Positions 24,153 through 32,890 are shown, numbered from the stretch's first letter. The stretch: DNA of 64,000 nucleotides from PWQG01 sp040882255 (GCA_040882255.1 JBBEBP010000028.1:1-64000), one strand, 5' to 3'. Made by a program: numbers and translations. Notes: generated from the sequence alone by a model not told the origin.

Positions 24153-27100
24153 GACGGAAGTGGTCATCCTGGGAGCCGGACGGCCGTTCAGCGGTGCCGA
24201 GCCCAGTGTGCTGCACAGCACCAGCCACAATGGCCGCGTGCTGGACTGGTTGCTGGGTGCGGTGCAGCACCTCCGGCCCCGCGTCCACTTCATCAGCGGC
24301 TATCGCGCCGACGACGTACAGCAGCAGTATCCGCAGCTGCTGTACACACACAACGCTGCCTGGGAGACCACGGGTGCGGCCCGCTCGCTGCTGATGGCGC
24401 CGCTTGACCCACAAAGAGCTTGTATCGTCTCCTATGCGGATATTGTTTTTCATCGGGAAGCGGTTGACCGTGTGGCGGAAGCGGGCGGGGACATCGTGGT
24501 GGCCGTGGATTCGCAGTGGCGCCGCCGCTATGCCGGCCGTACCGCTGAGGATCTGCAGCGTTGTGAAAAAGTGCATTTTGTCGCCGATGGCATTACCCGA
24601 CTCGGCGCCGACATCGACCCGGCGCTGGCCAACGCCGAGTTCACCGGGCTGGTCCGCCTGGCGCCATCAGTGGTGGAGTGGCTGCAGGCACATGCGGCGT
24701 CGTTGGGCGAGCAGTTCTCACGTTCCAAGCTGGCCGGTCTGATCGAGTGGCTGCGTATGCAGGGTTTCTCCGTGCAGGCTGTGGATCTGGCGGGCGACTG
24801 GGCGGAGCTGAACGAGCCTCGTGATCTGGCGCATTTCGTGCTCGGCACCAAGGCACAGACACTGCAGCGCCTGCAGGGACTGGTACAGTGCAGCCGGATT
24901 GGTGACCAGGTGAATTTTACGGTCAGCGACTGGAAAAAGACACCGGATACGGTTTTGCAGCGTGTGAAAGACCGTTTCTCTGACACCGGCGCTGTCGTGG
25001 TGCGCAGCAGCGCACTCAGCGAGGACGGGTTTGCCTCGGCCAATGCTGGCGCCTATACCTCTGTACTGGATGTGCCGGTGGCTGATGACGGGGCCTTGCG
25101 CGAGGCCATCCAGGCCGTAGTGGATTCCTATCCGGACGGTGAGGGCCGGGATCAGGTGCTGGTACAGCCGATGCTGACCGGTATGGCAGCCAGCGGTGTG
25201 GCCTTCACACGCACCCTGTCCCATGGCGCGCCCTACTATGTGATCAATTACGATGACTGCAGCGGCAGCACCGCTTCCATAACCGATGGCAGCAGTAGCG
25301 CACACCGCACGGTGGTGGTACGCCGCGGTGCCGCCACGGACAATAGCACGGACAACAGAGAGCTGCCGCAACTGGTGCGGCGCCTGATCCCTGCCCTGCG
25401 CGAGATCGAGTCTCTGCTGGGCTACGATTCGCTGGACGTGGAATTTGCCTGCGACGACACGGGCACGGTACATGTGCTGCAGGTGCGGCCCATCGCGGTC
25501 CAGAGCAGCGTGAGTCCGGCAGCGGATCAACAGGTCGAACAGCAGATTCAACAGGCGCGCGAGCAGTTCCGTAAATGGCAGATACCTGGCGCTTCTGTGC
25601 AGGGTGAAAGGACGATTTTTGGTGTGATGCCGGACTGGAATCCCGCCGAGATCATCGGTACCCGGCCGGCCCGGCTGGCGGTCTCCCTGTACCGCTACCT
25701 GGTGACGGACGAGACCTGGGCGAGGCAGCGCGCCGAGTACGGCTACCGCGACGTGCGCCCACAGCCGCTGTTGGTCAGTTTTGCCGGCCACCCGTATATC
25801 GATGTCCGGGCCAGTCTCAATTCCTTCGTACCAGCTGGCGTGGATGATGCGTTGGCCGGGCGGCTGGTCACTTTCAGCCTGGACTGGCTGGCCGCCCGGC
25901 CGTCCCTGCACGACAAGCTCGAATTCGAGGTGATCCCCACCTGCCTTGCGCTGGATTTCCAGCGGTGGGAACAGCGCCTGGCCTCCGAGGGCGGCTTCGG
26001 CCGCTGCGAGATTGCCGAGCTGCGCGAAGGCCTGGCTGGTATCACGAGAGAGGCGATGCAGCGCGGTGACCGCGATCACGTTCAGGTTGAGCACCTCGAG
26101 CAACGGTTCCGCCGGATCGAGGCCTCATCCATGAGCCCGCTGGAACGGGCCTCGGCGCTGCTGGAGGATTGCCGGCGGCTGGGCACCCTGCCCTTCGCCC
26201 ACCTGGCCCGCAGTGCCTTTGTCGCCGTGACGCTGCTTCGCTCCGCTGTGATGCGGGGCATCATCAGTCAGCAGGCCTGCGATGACTTCATGAACAGTAT
26301 TCGCACCGTCAGCCATCGTCTGAATGAGGACGCCGTGTCGGTGTCAACGGGTCAGCTGTCGCGCGATGATTTTATCAGCCGGTACGGGCATCTGAGACCG
26401 GGCACCTATGAAATCACCTCGCCCTGTTACGGGGCGGAACCGGAACGCTATCTGGAGCCGCTGCTGGCTCGTCTGGCGCGGACGCAGGCCGCTCCACCCG
26501 CTACCGGGGGAGAATGGGAAAGCGCCCGTCCGGCCTTTTTGCAGGCCCTGTCGGCAGAAGGCTTGCCCTCGGATACGGACGCGGTGGAAGCGTTTCTCAG
26601 GAACGCCATCGAGGGGCGCGAATACGCCAAGTTCATTTTCAGCCGTAATCTGTCACGGGCTCTGGAAGAGTTCGCTGCGTTTGGCACTGGCATCGGTATC
26701 AGCCGGGAGACCCTGTCCGATGTAAGCCTGGAAGACCTGCTGGCCCTGCGCCACGGCACCGCGCATCCCCTGGATCCGGCCGAATGGTTATCGGCACGGG
26801 CGGCGGAGGGACTGGCCGAGCGTCGTATGGCGCAGCGCATCGAGTTGCCGCCACTGATCATCGGGGAACAGCATTTTGACGGTTTCGAGTACCCGTCCAC
26901 TCAGCCCAATTTTGTCGGCAGCGGCTGTGTGACAGCACGCTGCGTGGATCTGTCCGCTCATGACGGGCAGAGTGATCTGCAGGGCTGTATCGTGATGATT
27001 CCCCAGGCCGACCCGGGCTACGACTGGCTTTTTGGTCAGGGCATCGCGGCGCTGATCACCCTGTATGGCGGCGCCAATTCCCACATGGCGATACGCGCTG

Positions 27101-27216
27101 CCGAGTTCGGGCTTCCGGCTGCCATCGGTATTGGTGAGACCCGCTACCATCGGCTTGCCGAGACTACCGTTCTGATGCTCGACGCCGGCAAAAGGCAGAT
27201 CCAGGTGGTACAGTGA
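24142..27216 (+). CDS. Nucleotidyltransferase-like / L-glutamine kinase-like fusion
   Basis: A 1024-residue multidomain enzyme. Residues 1-245 resemble a LicC-type nucleotidyltransferase but lack the normal GxGxRLxP...PK signature (GAGRPFSGAEPS instead), so it may be inactive. About 255-465 is a PEP-synthase-type ATP-grasp domain (VVVRSSALSEDGFASANAG, then LDVEFACDDTGTVHVLQVRP). About 480-860 is a linker domain, and the C-terminus is the swivelling phosphohistidine domain with H981 in LYGGANSHMAIRAAEFGLP. The last ~775 residues have the architecture and approximate size of Campylobacter Cj1418, which phosphorylates the amide nitrogen of L-glutamine. The two adjacent genes match the next two steps, which strongly supports this role over PEP synthase. 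Confidence 0.75.
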   Translation: MPTETEVVILGAGRPFSGAEPSVLHSTSHNGRVLDWLLGAVQHLRPRVHFISGYRADDVQQQYPQLLYTHNAAWETTGAARSLLMAPLDPQRACIVSYADIVFHREAVDRVAEAGGDIVVAVDSQWRRRYAGRTAEDLQRCEKVHFVADGITRLGADIDPALANAEFTGLVRLAPSVVEWLQAHAASLGEQFSRSKLAGLIEWLRMQGFSVQAVDLAGDWAELNEPRDLAHFVLGTKAQTLQRLQGLVQCSRIGDQVNFTVSDWKKTPDTVLQRVKDRFSDTGAVVVRSSALSEDGFASANAGAYTSVLDVPVADDGALREAIQAVVDSYPDGEGRDQVLVQPMLTGMAASGVAFTRTLSHGAPYYVINYDDCSGSTASITDGSSSAHRTVVVRRGAATDNSTDNRELPQLVRRLIPALREIESLLGYDSLDVEFACDDTGTVHVLQVRPIAVQSSVSPAADQQVEQQIQQAREQFRKWQIPGASVQGERTIFGVMPDWNPAEIIGTRPARLAVSLYRYLVTDETWARQRAEYGYRDVRPQPLLVSFAGHPYIDVRASLNSFVPAGVDDALAGRLVTFSLDWLAARPSLHDKLEFEVIPTCLALDFQRWEQRLASEGGFGRCEIAELREGLAGITREAMQRGDRDHVQVEHLEQRFRRIEASSMSPLERASALLEDCRRLGTLPFAHLARSAFVAVTLLRSAVMRGIISQQACDDFMNSIRTVSHRLNEDAVSVSTGQLSRDDFISRYGHLRPGTYEITSPCYGAEPERYLEPLLARLARTQAAPPATGGEWESARPAFLQALSAEGLPSDTDAVEAFLRNAIEGREYAKFIFSRNLSRALEEFAAFGTGIGISRETLSDVSLEDLLALRHGTAHPLDPAEWLSARAAEGLAERRMAQRIELPPLIIGEQHFDGFEYPSTQPNFVGSGCVTARCVDLSAHDGQSDLQGCIVMIPQADPGYDWLFGQGIAALITLYGGANSHMAIRAAEFGLPAAIGIGETRYHRLAETTVLMLDAGKRQIQVVQ

Positions 27217-27228
27217 TATGAGGGGATC

Positions 27229-27888
27229 ATGAAGCGGATTGGAGTGACACAGCGGGTGGAACGCCTGCCCGGACGAGGGGAACGCCGCGATTGTCTGGAT
27301 CAGCGCTGGGTCACTTTGCTGGCCGGGCTGTGCATTGACGCCGTGCCCGTCCCCAATGGCCTGGATGACGTGGCGGCCTGGGCGCGGCGGCAACAACTGG
27401 AAGGGCTGCTGCTGACCGGCGGCAATGACCTGTGCGGATTACCGGAGGCCGGCAACACCGCACCCGAGCGTGATGCCACCGAAGGGCGTCTGCTGGAATG
27501 GGCTGCGGACACGGTGTTGCCGGTGCTGGGTGTGTGCCGGGGGCTGCAGTTCATCAATCACTATCTGGGTGGCCGGCTGTCCCGTGTGGAGGGCCACGTG
27601 GCCGTGCATCATGAACTGGTACCGGAGCCGTCCGGTCCCCTGGCCGGCCTGTACACCCGCGTCAACAGTTTCCATGACTGGGCCGTGCACCCCGGGGAGC
27701 TGGCGGAAGGGCTGACCGCCCTGGCCCATGCGCCGGATGGTACCGTGGAAGCGTTTCGTCATGAGCGGCTGGGCTGGCTGGCCATCATGTGGCACCCGGA
27801 ACGTGAAGAGCCTTTTCGACTTGCGGACCTGGATCTGATCCGGGCCGTTTTTGATACAGATAACGTGGATAGCAACGACAGGGAGTGA
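27229..27888 (+). CDS. Gamma-glutamyl-CDP-amidate hydrolase-like (class I GATase fold)
   Basis: A 219-residue class I glutamine-amidotransferase-like hydrolase (peptidase C26 group). The triad is C103 (LGVCRGLQ), H189 and E191 (MWHPERE). The segments RRDCLDQRWVTLL, LLTGGNDL, EGHVAVHH and VNSFHDWAV are the pattern I recall for Cj1417, which splits CDP-L-glutamine into cytidine diphosphoramidate and glutamate. The alternative is a PuuD-like gamma-Glu-GABA hydrolase, but no putrescine genes are near. It starts 12 bases after the kinase and overlaps the next gene by 4 bases. Confidence 0.78.
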   Translation: MKRIGVTQRVERLPGRGERRDCLDQRWVTLLAGLCIDAVPVPNGLDDVAAWARRQQLEGLLLTGGNDLCGLPEAGNTAPERDATEGRLLEWAADTVLPVLGVCRGLQFINHYLGGRLSRVEGHVAVHHELVPEPSGPLAGLYTRVNSFHDWAVHPGELAEGLTALAHAPDGTVEAFRHERLGWLAIMWHPEREEPFRLADLDLIRAVFDTDNVDSNDRE

Positions 27889-28673
27889 CCATGCGCGCCG
27901 TGATCCTGGCTGCCGGACAGGGCAGCCGACTGCGACCTTTGACCGACGACCGCCCCAAGGGGATGGTGGAGCTGGCCGGCCGGCCATTACTGCACCGTCA
28001 GATCGAAGTGCTGCGCGCCGCCGGTGTGGAGGACATCGTGCTGGTCAGCGGATACCGGGGTGATCAGTTGCGAATGCCCGGTGTGCGGATCATGGAGAAT
28101 CCGCGCTATGCGGAAACCAATATGGTCACCACGCTGTTTTGCGCCGAGCAGGCCTTGCGCGATGCCGGCGACGATGTGTTGATCAGTTATGCCGATATCG
28201 TCTACGAGCCGCGCGTGTTGCAGTCGGTGCTCGAGTGCCGGGCGCCACTGTGCGTGGCGGTCGACCGGGAGTGGCGGGCGTTCTGGCAACTGCGCATGGA
28301 CGATCCCCTCAGTGATGCGGAAACCCTGCGGCTGGCCGATGGCGATCGCATCACGGAACTGGGCAAGAAGCCCGGCAGCTATGAGGACATCCAGGGACAA
28401 TACATGGGCCTGATGAAAGTGCGCGGCGATCATGTCGCGGAGTTCTGTGATACATGGCATGGTATGGACAGGGAGGCGCGCTATGATGGCAAGGATTTCG
28501 ACAACATGTACCTGACCAGTTACCTGCAGCATCTGATCGACAGTGGCTGGGACATGCGCGCCGCCTTCACCGATAACGGCTGGCTGGAGGTCGATACCGT
28601 GGAAGACCTCGCGCGCTATGAATCCATGCAGCAGGACGGCACGCTGCGGCCGTTCATCCGTCTGTCGCCATGA
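27885..28673 (+). CDS. CTP:phosphoglutamine cytidylyltransferase-like protein
   Basis: A 262-residue LicC/sugar-nucleotidyltransferase-type enzyme with an intact active-site loop: AVILAAGQGSRLRPLTDDRP with R13, and K23 in RPKGMVEL. PRYAETNMVTTLFCAEQAL is the substrate-side segment and VDTVEDLARYE the C-terminal metal-binding end. It is closest in pattern to phosphocholine cytidylyltransferases and to Cj1416, which joins CMP to phosphoglutamine to give CDP-L-glutamine. Overlaps of 4 bases on both sides place it in a tight operon with the kinase and hydrolase. Confidence 0.8.
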   Translation: MTMRAVILAAGQGSRLRPLTDDRPKGMVELAGRPLLHRQIEVLRAAGVEDIVLVSGYRGDQLRMPGVRIMENPRYAETNMVTTLFCAEQALRDAGDDVLISYADIVYEPRVLQSVLECRAPLCVAVDREWRAFWQLRMDDPLSDAETLRLADGDRITELGKKPGSYEDIQGQYMGLMKVRGDHVAEFCDTWHGMDREARYDGKDFDNMYLTSYLQHLIDSGWDMRAAFTDNGWLEVDTVEDLARYESMQQDGTLRPFIRLSP

Positions 28674-29821
28674 TCGCCTGGTGGCGCCGCCTGCAGCGGC
28701 AACGGGCTGAAGCCCGCCGGTTCCGGGAAATTCCACCGGAGGAGCGTCGTATCGTGGTGTATTCGGAGGGCCGTGGTTACTGGACGCATTTCGAACCGGT
28801 GGTGACGGCGCTGGTCCGTGATCATGGCGAACGGGTGTTGTACGTCACCTCGGACGAGGCTGACCCGGTGTACCGGTCTCCTCCGCCGGGTGTGCAGGCG
28901 TTCTGGATCGGTGACGGCAGTGTGCGCACCCTGTTTTTCGCCGGCCTGCAGTGCCGCATGCTGCTGATGACCCTGCCGGACCTGCACAGCTATCAGCTCA
29001 AACGCTCGCCGCACGGTGTGTATTACGTCTACCTGCATCACTCCATGGTCAGTACACACATGATCTATCGGGCGGCGGCTTTCGACCATTTTGATGCCGT
29101 GCTGTGCACCGGCCCGCATCACGTTGAGGAAATTCGTACAAGGGAACAGCAGCAGGGTTTGCCGGACAAACAGTTGGTGGAGCATGGCTACGGCCGTCTG
29201 GATGGCATCCTGGCGCAGGAGGCGCGCGGGCCAGTGGTCCGTTCCGAAACCGAGTCCCCTCAGGTACTGGTCGCTCCCACCTGGGGCGACAATGCATTGC
29301 TGGAGCGCCACGGTGTGGACGCGGTGCGGCCCCTGCTGGAAGCCGGCCTGCGGGTGGTGCTGCGGCCTCATCCGCGCACCTGCCAGCGTGCTGCTGCCGT
29401 GATTGACGCCATTGTGGACGAGGTGGGCGCGCAGGAAGGCTTCACGCTGGATATGGACACCGACGGCCGGGACTCGCTGCTCGGCTCGGATCTGATGATC
29501 AGCGACTGGTCCGGCGCCGCACTCGAGTTTGCGCTGGGTCTGGAGCGTCCGGTGTTGTTTGTGGATGTACCGCGCAAGGTCAATAATCCGGACTATGAGG
29601 CGCTGGGTATCGAACCGCTGGAGGCCCGGATCCGGGAGCAGGTCGGGCGTGTCGTGGCGCCGGACGATCTTGCCGCCCTGGGCGAACGTTGCCGGGAAGT
29701 GCTGGCCGAGCCGCAACGCTGGCGGCAGTGCGTGGTCGAGGCGCGCCACCAATGGGTGTTCCACCCCGGTGATAGCGGCCGCGTTGCCGCAGAGTGGTTG
29801 TGCCGGTCGTTGCAGCGCTGA
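28670..29821 (+). CDS. TagF/TagB-like CDP-alcohol phosphotransferase
   Basis: A 383-residue GT-B protein of the CDP-glycerol glycerophosphotransferase family. YVYLHHSMVSTHMIYRAAAF, the pair APTWGDN and LRPHPRT, and SDLMISDWSGAALEFALGL are the conserved family blocks. Known members move a phospho-alcohol from a CDP carrier onto an acceptor and release CMP. Since the three upstream enzymes should make a CDP-linked phosphoramidate, this is the best candidate for the transferase (inference). It has no transmembrane helix and is likely peripheral on the inner membrane. It is the last gene of the overlapping set. Confidence 0.75.
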   Translation: MIAWWRRLQRQRAEARRFREIPPEERRIVVYSEGRGYWTHFEPVVTALVRDHGERVLYVTSDEADPVYRSPPPGVQAFWIGDGSVRTLFFAGLQCRMLLMTLPDLHSYQLKRSPHGVYYVYLHHSMVSTHMIYRAAAFDHFDAVLCTGPHHVEEIRTREQQQGLPDKQLVEHGYGRLDGILAQEARGPVVRSETESPQVLVAPTWGDNALLERHGVDAVRPLLEAGLRVVLRPHPRTCQRAAAVIDAIVDEVGAQEGFTLDMDTDGRDSLLGSDLMISDWSGAALEFALGLERPVLFVDVPRKVNNPDYEALGIEPLEARIREQVGRVVAPDDLAALGERCREVLAEPQRWRQCVVEARHQWVFHPGDSGRVAAEWLCRSLQR

Positions 29822-29892
29822 CCGGTACCAGAGGTTCCCTGTCGCGCGGGCATTTGTTACAGTTCCGTCGTAGAAATGACACGGAGTGACCG

Positions 29893-30192
29893 ATGAATCG
29901 CCTACCATCCATCCTGCTGACCGCCCTGGCCGTCCTTCTGCTGACAGCCAGCCATGCGCATGCCTATCTGGATCCGGGTACGGGCAGTGCCATCGTGCAG
30001 GGTGTCCTGGCCGCCTTCGCGGCGCTGGCGGTGACGGCCAAGCTCTACTGGCATCGCCTGCTGCGTCTGCTGGGTATCGGCGGCAAGACGGAGTACAGGT
30101 CCGTGCGCAAAAGCGATGACGGGCGCTCCCGGCAGTCTGAAACCGGTGCAGACGGGTCCGAAGAACCGGAGTCGCCGTCGCGCTCCGAATAA
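29893..30192 (+). CDS. Small YLDPGTGS membrane protein
   Basis: A 99-residue protein: signal-like first helix (SILLTALAVLLLTASHAHA), the invariant-looking motif AYLDPGTGSAIVQGVLAAFA, one transmembrane helix, then a charged cytoplasmic tail. Short proteins with YLDPGTGS occur beside polysaccharide export or phosphotransferase genes in many phyla; their function is not known. It lies 71 bases after the TagF-like gene and 22 bases before the YidC paralogue. Confidence 0.7.
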   Translation: MNRLPSILLTALAVLLLTASHAHAYLDPGTGSAIVQGVLAAFAALAVTAKLYWHRLLRLLGIGGKTEYRSVRKSDDGRSRQSETGADGSEEPESPSRSE

Positions 30193-30214
30193 CCTCCACC
30201 GGAGCCCAGCCCTG

Positions 30215-31846
30215 ATGCTCATGCCGCTACCGCTCCCTCAGCGGCACTCGTCCCGGCCGCGATGCAGTCGCTCTCCGGCCCGTTCACATGTGGCGCTGTC
30301 CGTGCTGCTGCCATGCCTTTTGCTCTTCCTGTTGACTGGCGGCGTTCATGCCCGGGAATGGCGTTCCGGCGCCCACGAACTGTGCTGGAGCGACAAGGGT
30401 CCGGCGCCGCAGCAGTGGTCTGTCCAGACCGGCGGTGATGGCGTGATCAGCCTGCATCAGCCCGGCGCGGAGCAGGGCCAACTGCATCTTGTGGTGCCCG
30501 ATCATCAGGGCTGGACGTGGTCAGCTCCAGCGGAGGATGGCGCCCCGGTGCGCTGGCGTACCCGCAGCGGTGATGCCGATGTGACCTGGGAGCTGACCGG
30601 CGCGGACGCCGACTATCGGCTGCAGTTGACGGTCCGGGTGACCAATGACGGCGAGCAGCCGCTGACCTTGCCGGATGAATTGCGTTTGCACTTGGGGCCG
30701 GGTATGGGCGAGACGCCGGTCGAGGGCCTGGGTATCGCGGAAACGCTCTATTCGTTCGCCCAGCCTGTGCTGTACCAGGGCGGGGAGTTGCACCGCTTTG
30801 ACCCGGACCGGGCGGCCGACGACTGGCTGGTCGCTGAGGCCGGCGACAGCGGCGAGCCTCGTTGGGGGGGGCTGCAGAGCCGGTATTTCGCACTGTTGTT
30901 GCAGCCCCTGGATGCTTCCGTCGGCGATTGGCGAGTGCGCACAGCCAGCCCGCCGGGTGAAACCGGTGTCGCGCCCCGTTACCTGCCGCGTCTGGCCATT
31001 GACTTGCCTCTGGAAACCCTGGCGCCGGATGCCACACACAGCTGGACATTCGAGGTGTTTGCCGGACCCAAGGCCCGCAACTCGCTGGCGGCCGCCGGGG
31101 CGGACCGCCAGGGCTACGAGGCATTGCTGTTTCCCGGCCTGTGGCAGTGGATGCGTGTGTTGGCCTTTGCCCTGCTGTGGCTGCTGGGTGCGCTGCATGC
31201 GGTGATCCCGAGCTGGGGGTTGGCGATCATTGCGCTGGCGGTATTGGTTCGGCTTGCCATGTATCCGGTTGCACGCCGCGCACTGCGCAGCCAGGCCGCC
31301 TTTGCCGAGGTGCAGAAGATCATCCAGCCGGAGATGAAGCGTATAAAGCGGGAATACCGCGGGGCCGAGCAGAGCGAGCGGATCCTGGATCTGTACAGCG
31401 AGCATGGGGTCAGTCCGTTGGCTGGCATGAAGCCGTTGCTGATCGTGCTGATCCAGCTGCCGGTATTTGTGGCCCTGTTCCACGTGCTGGGTCAGGCCTG
31501 GGAGTTGCGTGAGGCCGGTTTCCTGTGGATCGATACCCTGGCAGAGCCGGACCGCCTGTTGTCCTTCGGTGTCGAGCTGCCTTTCCTGGGCAGCTGGTTC
31601 AACCTGCTGCCGGTGCTCATGGCGTTGACCACGCTGGCCACCATCCGTCTGTCGCCGGCGCCGGCGGCCGATGACCGCTCCCGGCGGCTGCAGACGGCCA
31701 TGCAGGTGCTGATGGCGCTGGCTTTTCTGCTGCTGTTCTATCCGTTTCCAGCGGGGATGGTGTTGTACTGGACCATGGCCAATGTGCTGCATCTGCTGCA
31801 GCAGGGAGTGGTCGAGCGGTGGTCCGGTGGCCGGACTGGCGCGTAA
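30215..31846 (+). CDS. YidC/Oxa1-family membrane insertase paralogue
   Basis: A 543-residue YidC-like protein. An N-terminal signal anchor (HVALSVLLPCLLLFLLTGGV) is followed by a periplasmic beta-super-sandwich domain (about 45-330) and the insertase core: ALAVLVRLAMYPVARRALRS keeps the groove arginine, then EHGVSPLAGMKPLLIVLIQL and YPFPAGMVLYWTMANVLHLL. The usual basic C-terminal tail is short. Not the housekeeping yidC, since rpmH, rnpA and mnmE are absent. ATG 30215 has GGAG ten bases before it. Probably dedicated to membrane proteins of this cluster. Confidence 0.82.
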   Translation: MLMPLPLPQRHSSRPRCSRSPARSHVALSVLLPCLLLFLLTGGVHAREWRSGAHELCWSDKGPAPQQWSVQTGGDGVISLHQPGAEQGQLHLVVPDHQGWTWSAPAEDGAPVRWRTRSGDADVTWELTGADADYRLQLTVRVTNDGEQPLTLPDELRLHLGPGMGETPVEGLGIAETLYSFAQPVLYQGGELHRFDPDRAADDWLVAEAGDSGEPRWGGLQSRYFALLLQPLDASVGDWRVRTASPPGETGVAPRYLPRLAIDLPLETLAPDATHSWTFEVFAGPKARNSLAAAGADRQGYEALLFPGLWQWMRVLAFALLWLLGALHAVIPSWGLAIIALAVLVRLAMYPVARRALRSQAAFAEVQKIIQPEMKRIKREYRGAEQSERILDLYSEHGVSPLAGMKPLLIVLIQLPVFVALFHVLGQAWELREAGFLWIDTLAEPDRLLSFGVELPFLGSWFNLLPVLMALTTLATIRLSPAPAADDRSRRLQTAMQVLMALAFLLLFYPFPAGMVLYWTMANVLHLLQQGVVERWSGGRTGA

Positions 31847-31953
31847 ACCATTTCGAGATCCATCGATACGCGCTATAATGCGCCCGCAGTACCGTGCCCG
31901 GCCCCTGTGGGGTGAGGGCATGAACCCACGAATATCAGGAGTTTACCGTCGAT

Positions 31954-32394
31954 ATGAGTAGTCTCAAGTCCCGTATTGTCCACGCCATCCTGCTGGTTGC
32001 CGGTATTACCGTGGCCGGTTCCCTCTGGGCCCAAAGCCGTGAAGACCAGATCAGCGAGCGCCTTCAGGGGGCTGATCGTGTCTGCCTGCAGGGCGAAGAC
32101 TGTTCTGCGGGCGGTGCCGGCATGAACATGGCACAGGCTGGTAGCGACGAGTTCAGCCCGGAGGCCGTGTACGAAAACAACTGTGCAATGTGTCACGATA
32201 CCGGTATGGCCAACGCCCCGCAGCCGGATAACGCTGACCATTGGAACACGCGTCTGGAGGAAGACGGGCTGGACGGTATCGTTGCCAACGCGATCAGTGG
32301 TATCAATGCGATGCCTCCGCGTGGCATGTGTAACGACTGCACTGATGACGAAGTCCGCGAAGTGGTGGAATACCTGATGCAGGACGTGCTGTAA
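31954..32394 (+). CDS. Cytochrome c5-type protein
   Basis: A 146-residue periplasmic mono-haem cytochrome. The signal peptide ends at SLWA, haem binding is C77-A-M-C80-H81 and the distal ligand is M120 (INAMPPRG). C126 and C129 (MCNDC) form the extra disulphide typical of c5 cytochromes. A long acidic linker with another cysteine pair precedes the fold. TATAAT near 31871 is a probable promoter element. First of two tandem c5 genes. Confidence 0.88.
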   Translation: MSSLKSRIVHAILLVAGITVAGSLWAQSREDQISERLQGADRVCLQGEDCSAGGAGMNMAQAGSDEFSPEAVYENNCAMCHDTGMANAPQPDNADHWNTRLEEDGLDGIVANAISGINAMPPRGMCNDCTDDEVREVVEYLMQDVL

Positions 32395-32494
32395 CCGCCC
32401 TGTTCATCTCCCGTTCAGTGTGGTCGGGAGATACTGTTTCTGTCCGCGCTGCGGAACCTCTCCCGACGGATCTTTCCGTGGCGAGGATAACCAG

Positions 32495-32890
32495 ATGAGG
32501 AAAATTGTGATCATGAAGAACGTATCCACCCTGATGAAAGCCGGCGCTGTCGGCCTGCTGGTTGCTGCGGCGATGACCATCGGCAGTGTCTCGGCTGATG
32601 AGCAGTCCGGTATGCAGCTGGCACAGGCTTCCGGTGATGGATTCAGTGCCTCCCGGACCTACACCCAGAGCTGTGCCGCCTGTCACAACAGCGGTGCCGC
32701 CGGTGCTCCCCGCTTTGGCAACTCCGAGGACTGGTCCTCGCGGATGGAGAAAGGCTTCGACACGCTGGTGCAAAACACCATCGATGGCTATAACAACATC
32801 ATGCCGCCGAAAGGCATGTGCTTCGATTGTACGGACGAGCAACTGGCTGAAGTGGTCCAGTACATCCTGGACGAAAGCATCCAGGACTGA
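32495..32890 (+). CDS. Cytochrome c5-type protein
   Basis: A 131-residue periplasmic cytochrome. Signal peptide to VSA, haem site C60-A-A-C63-H64, distal methionine in NIMPPKG, and the c5 disulphide pair in MCFDC. A close paralogue of the gene just upstream. I chose ATG 32495 because GAGGA lies seven bases before it; ATG 32513 is possible. It ends at the edge of a large inverted repeat with an assembly gap. Confidence 0.88.
   Translation: MRKIVIMKNVSTLMKAGAVGLLVAAAMTIGSVSADEQSGMQLAQASGDGFSASRTYTQSCAACHNSGAAGAPRFGNSEDWSSRMEKGFDTLVQNTIDGYNNIMPPKGMCFDCTDEQLAEVVQYILDESIQD

Noticed and set aside
22443..24293. Long open frame on the minus strand (616 codons)
   Set aside because: It lies antisense to the membrane phosphatase-fold gene; GC-rich codon usage in that gene keeps the opposite frame open. 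No domains, start site or composition of a real protein.
24142..27216. Phosphoenolpyruvate synthase (ppsA)
   Set aside because: It has a nucleotidyltransferase-like N-terminus and lacks the PEP-binding TIM barrel that ends true PEP synthases; the phosphohistidine domain is C-terminal, as in glutamine kinase and rifampicin phosphotransferase.
27229..27888. Gamma-glutamyl-GABA hydrolase (puuD)
   Set aside because: Same fold, but no putrescine-utilisation genes are near and it is embedded between the kinase and cytidylyltransferase genes of a phosphoramidate-type set.
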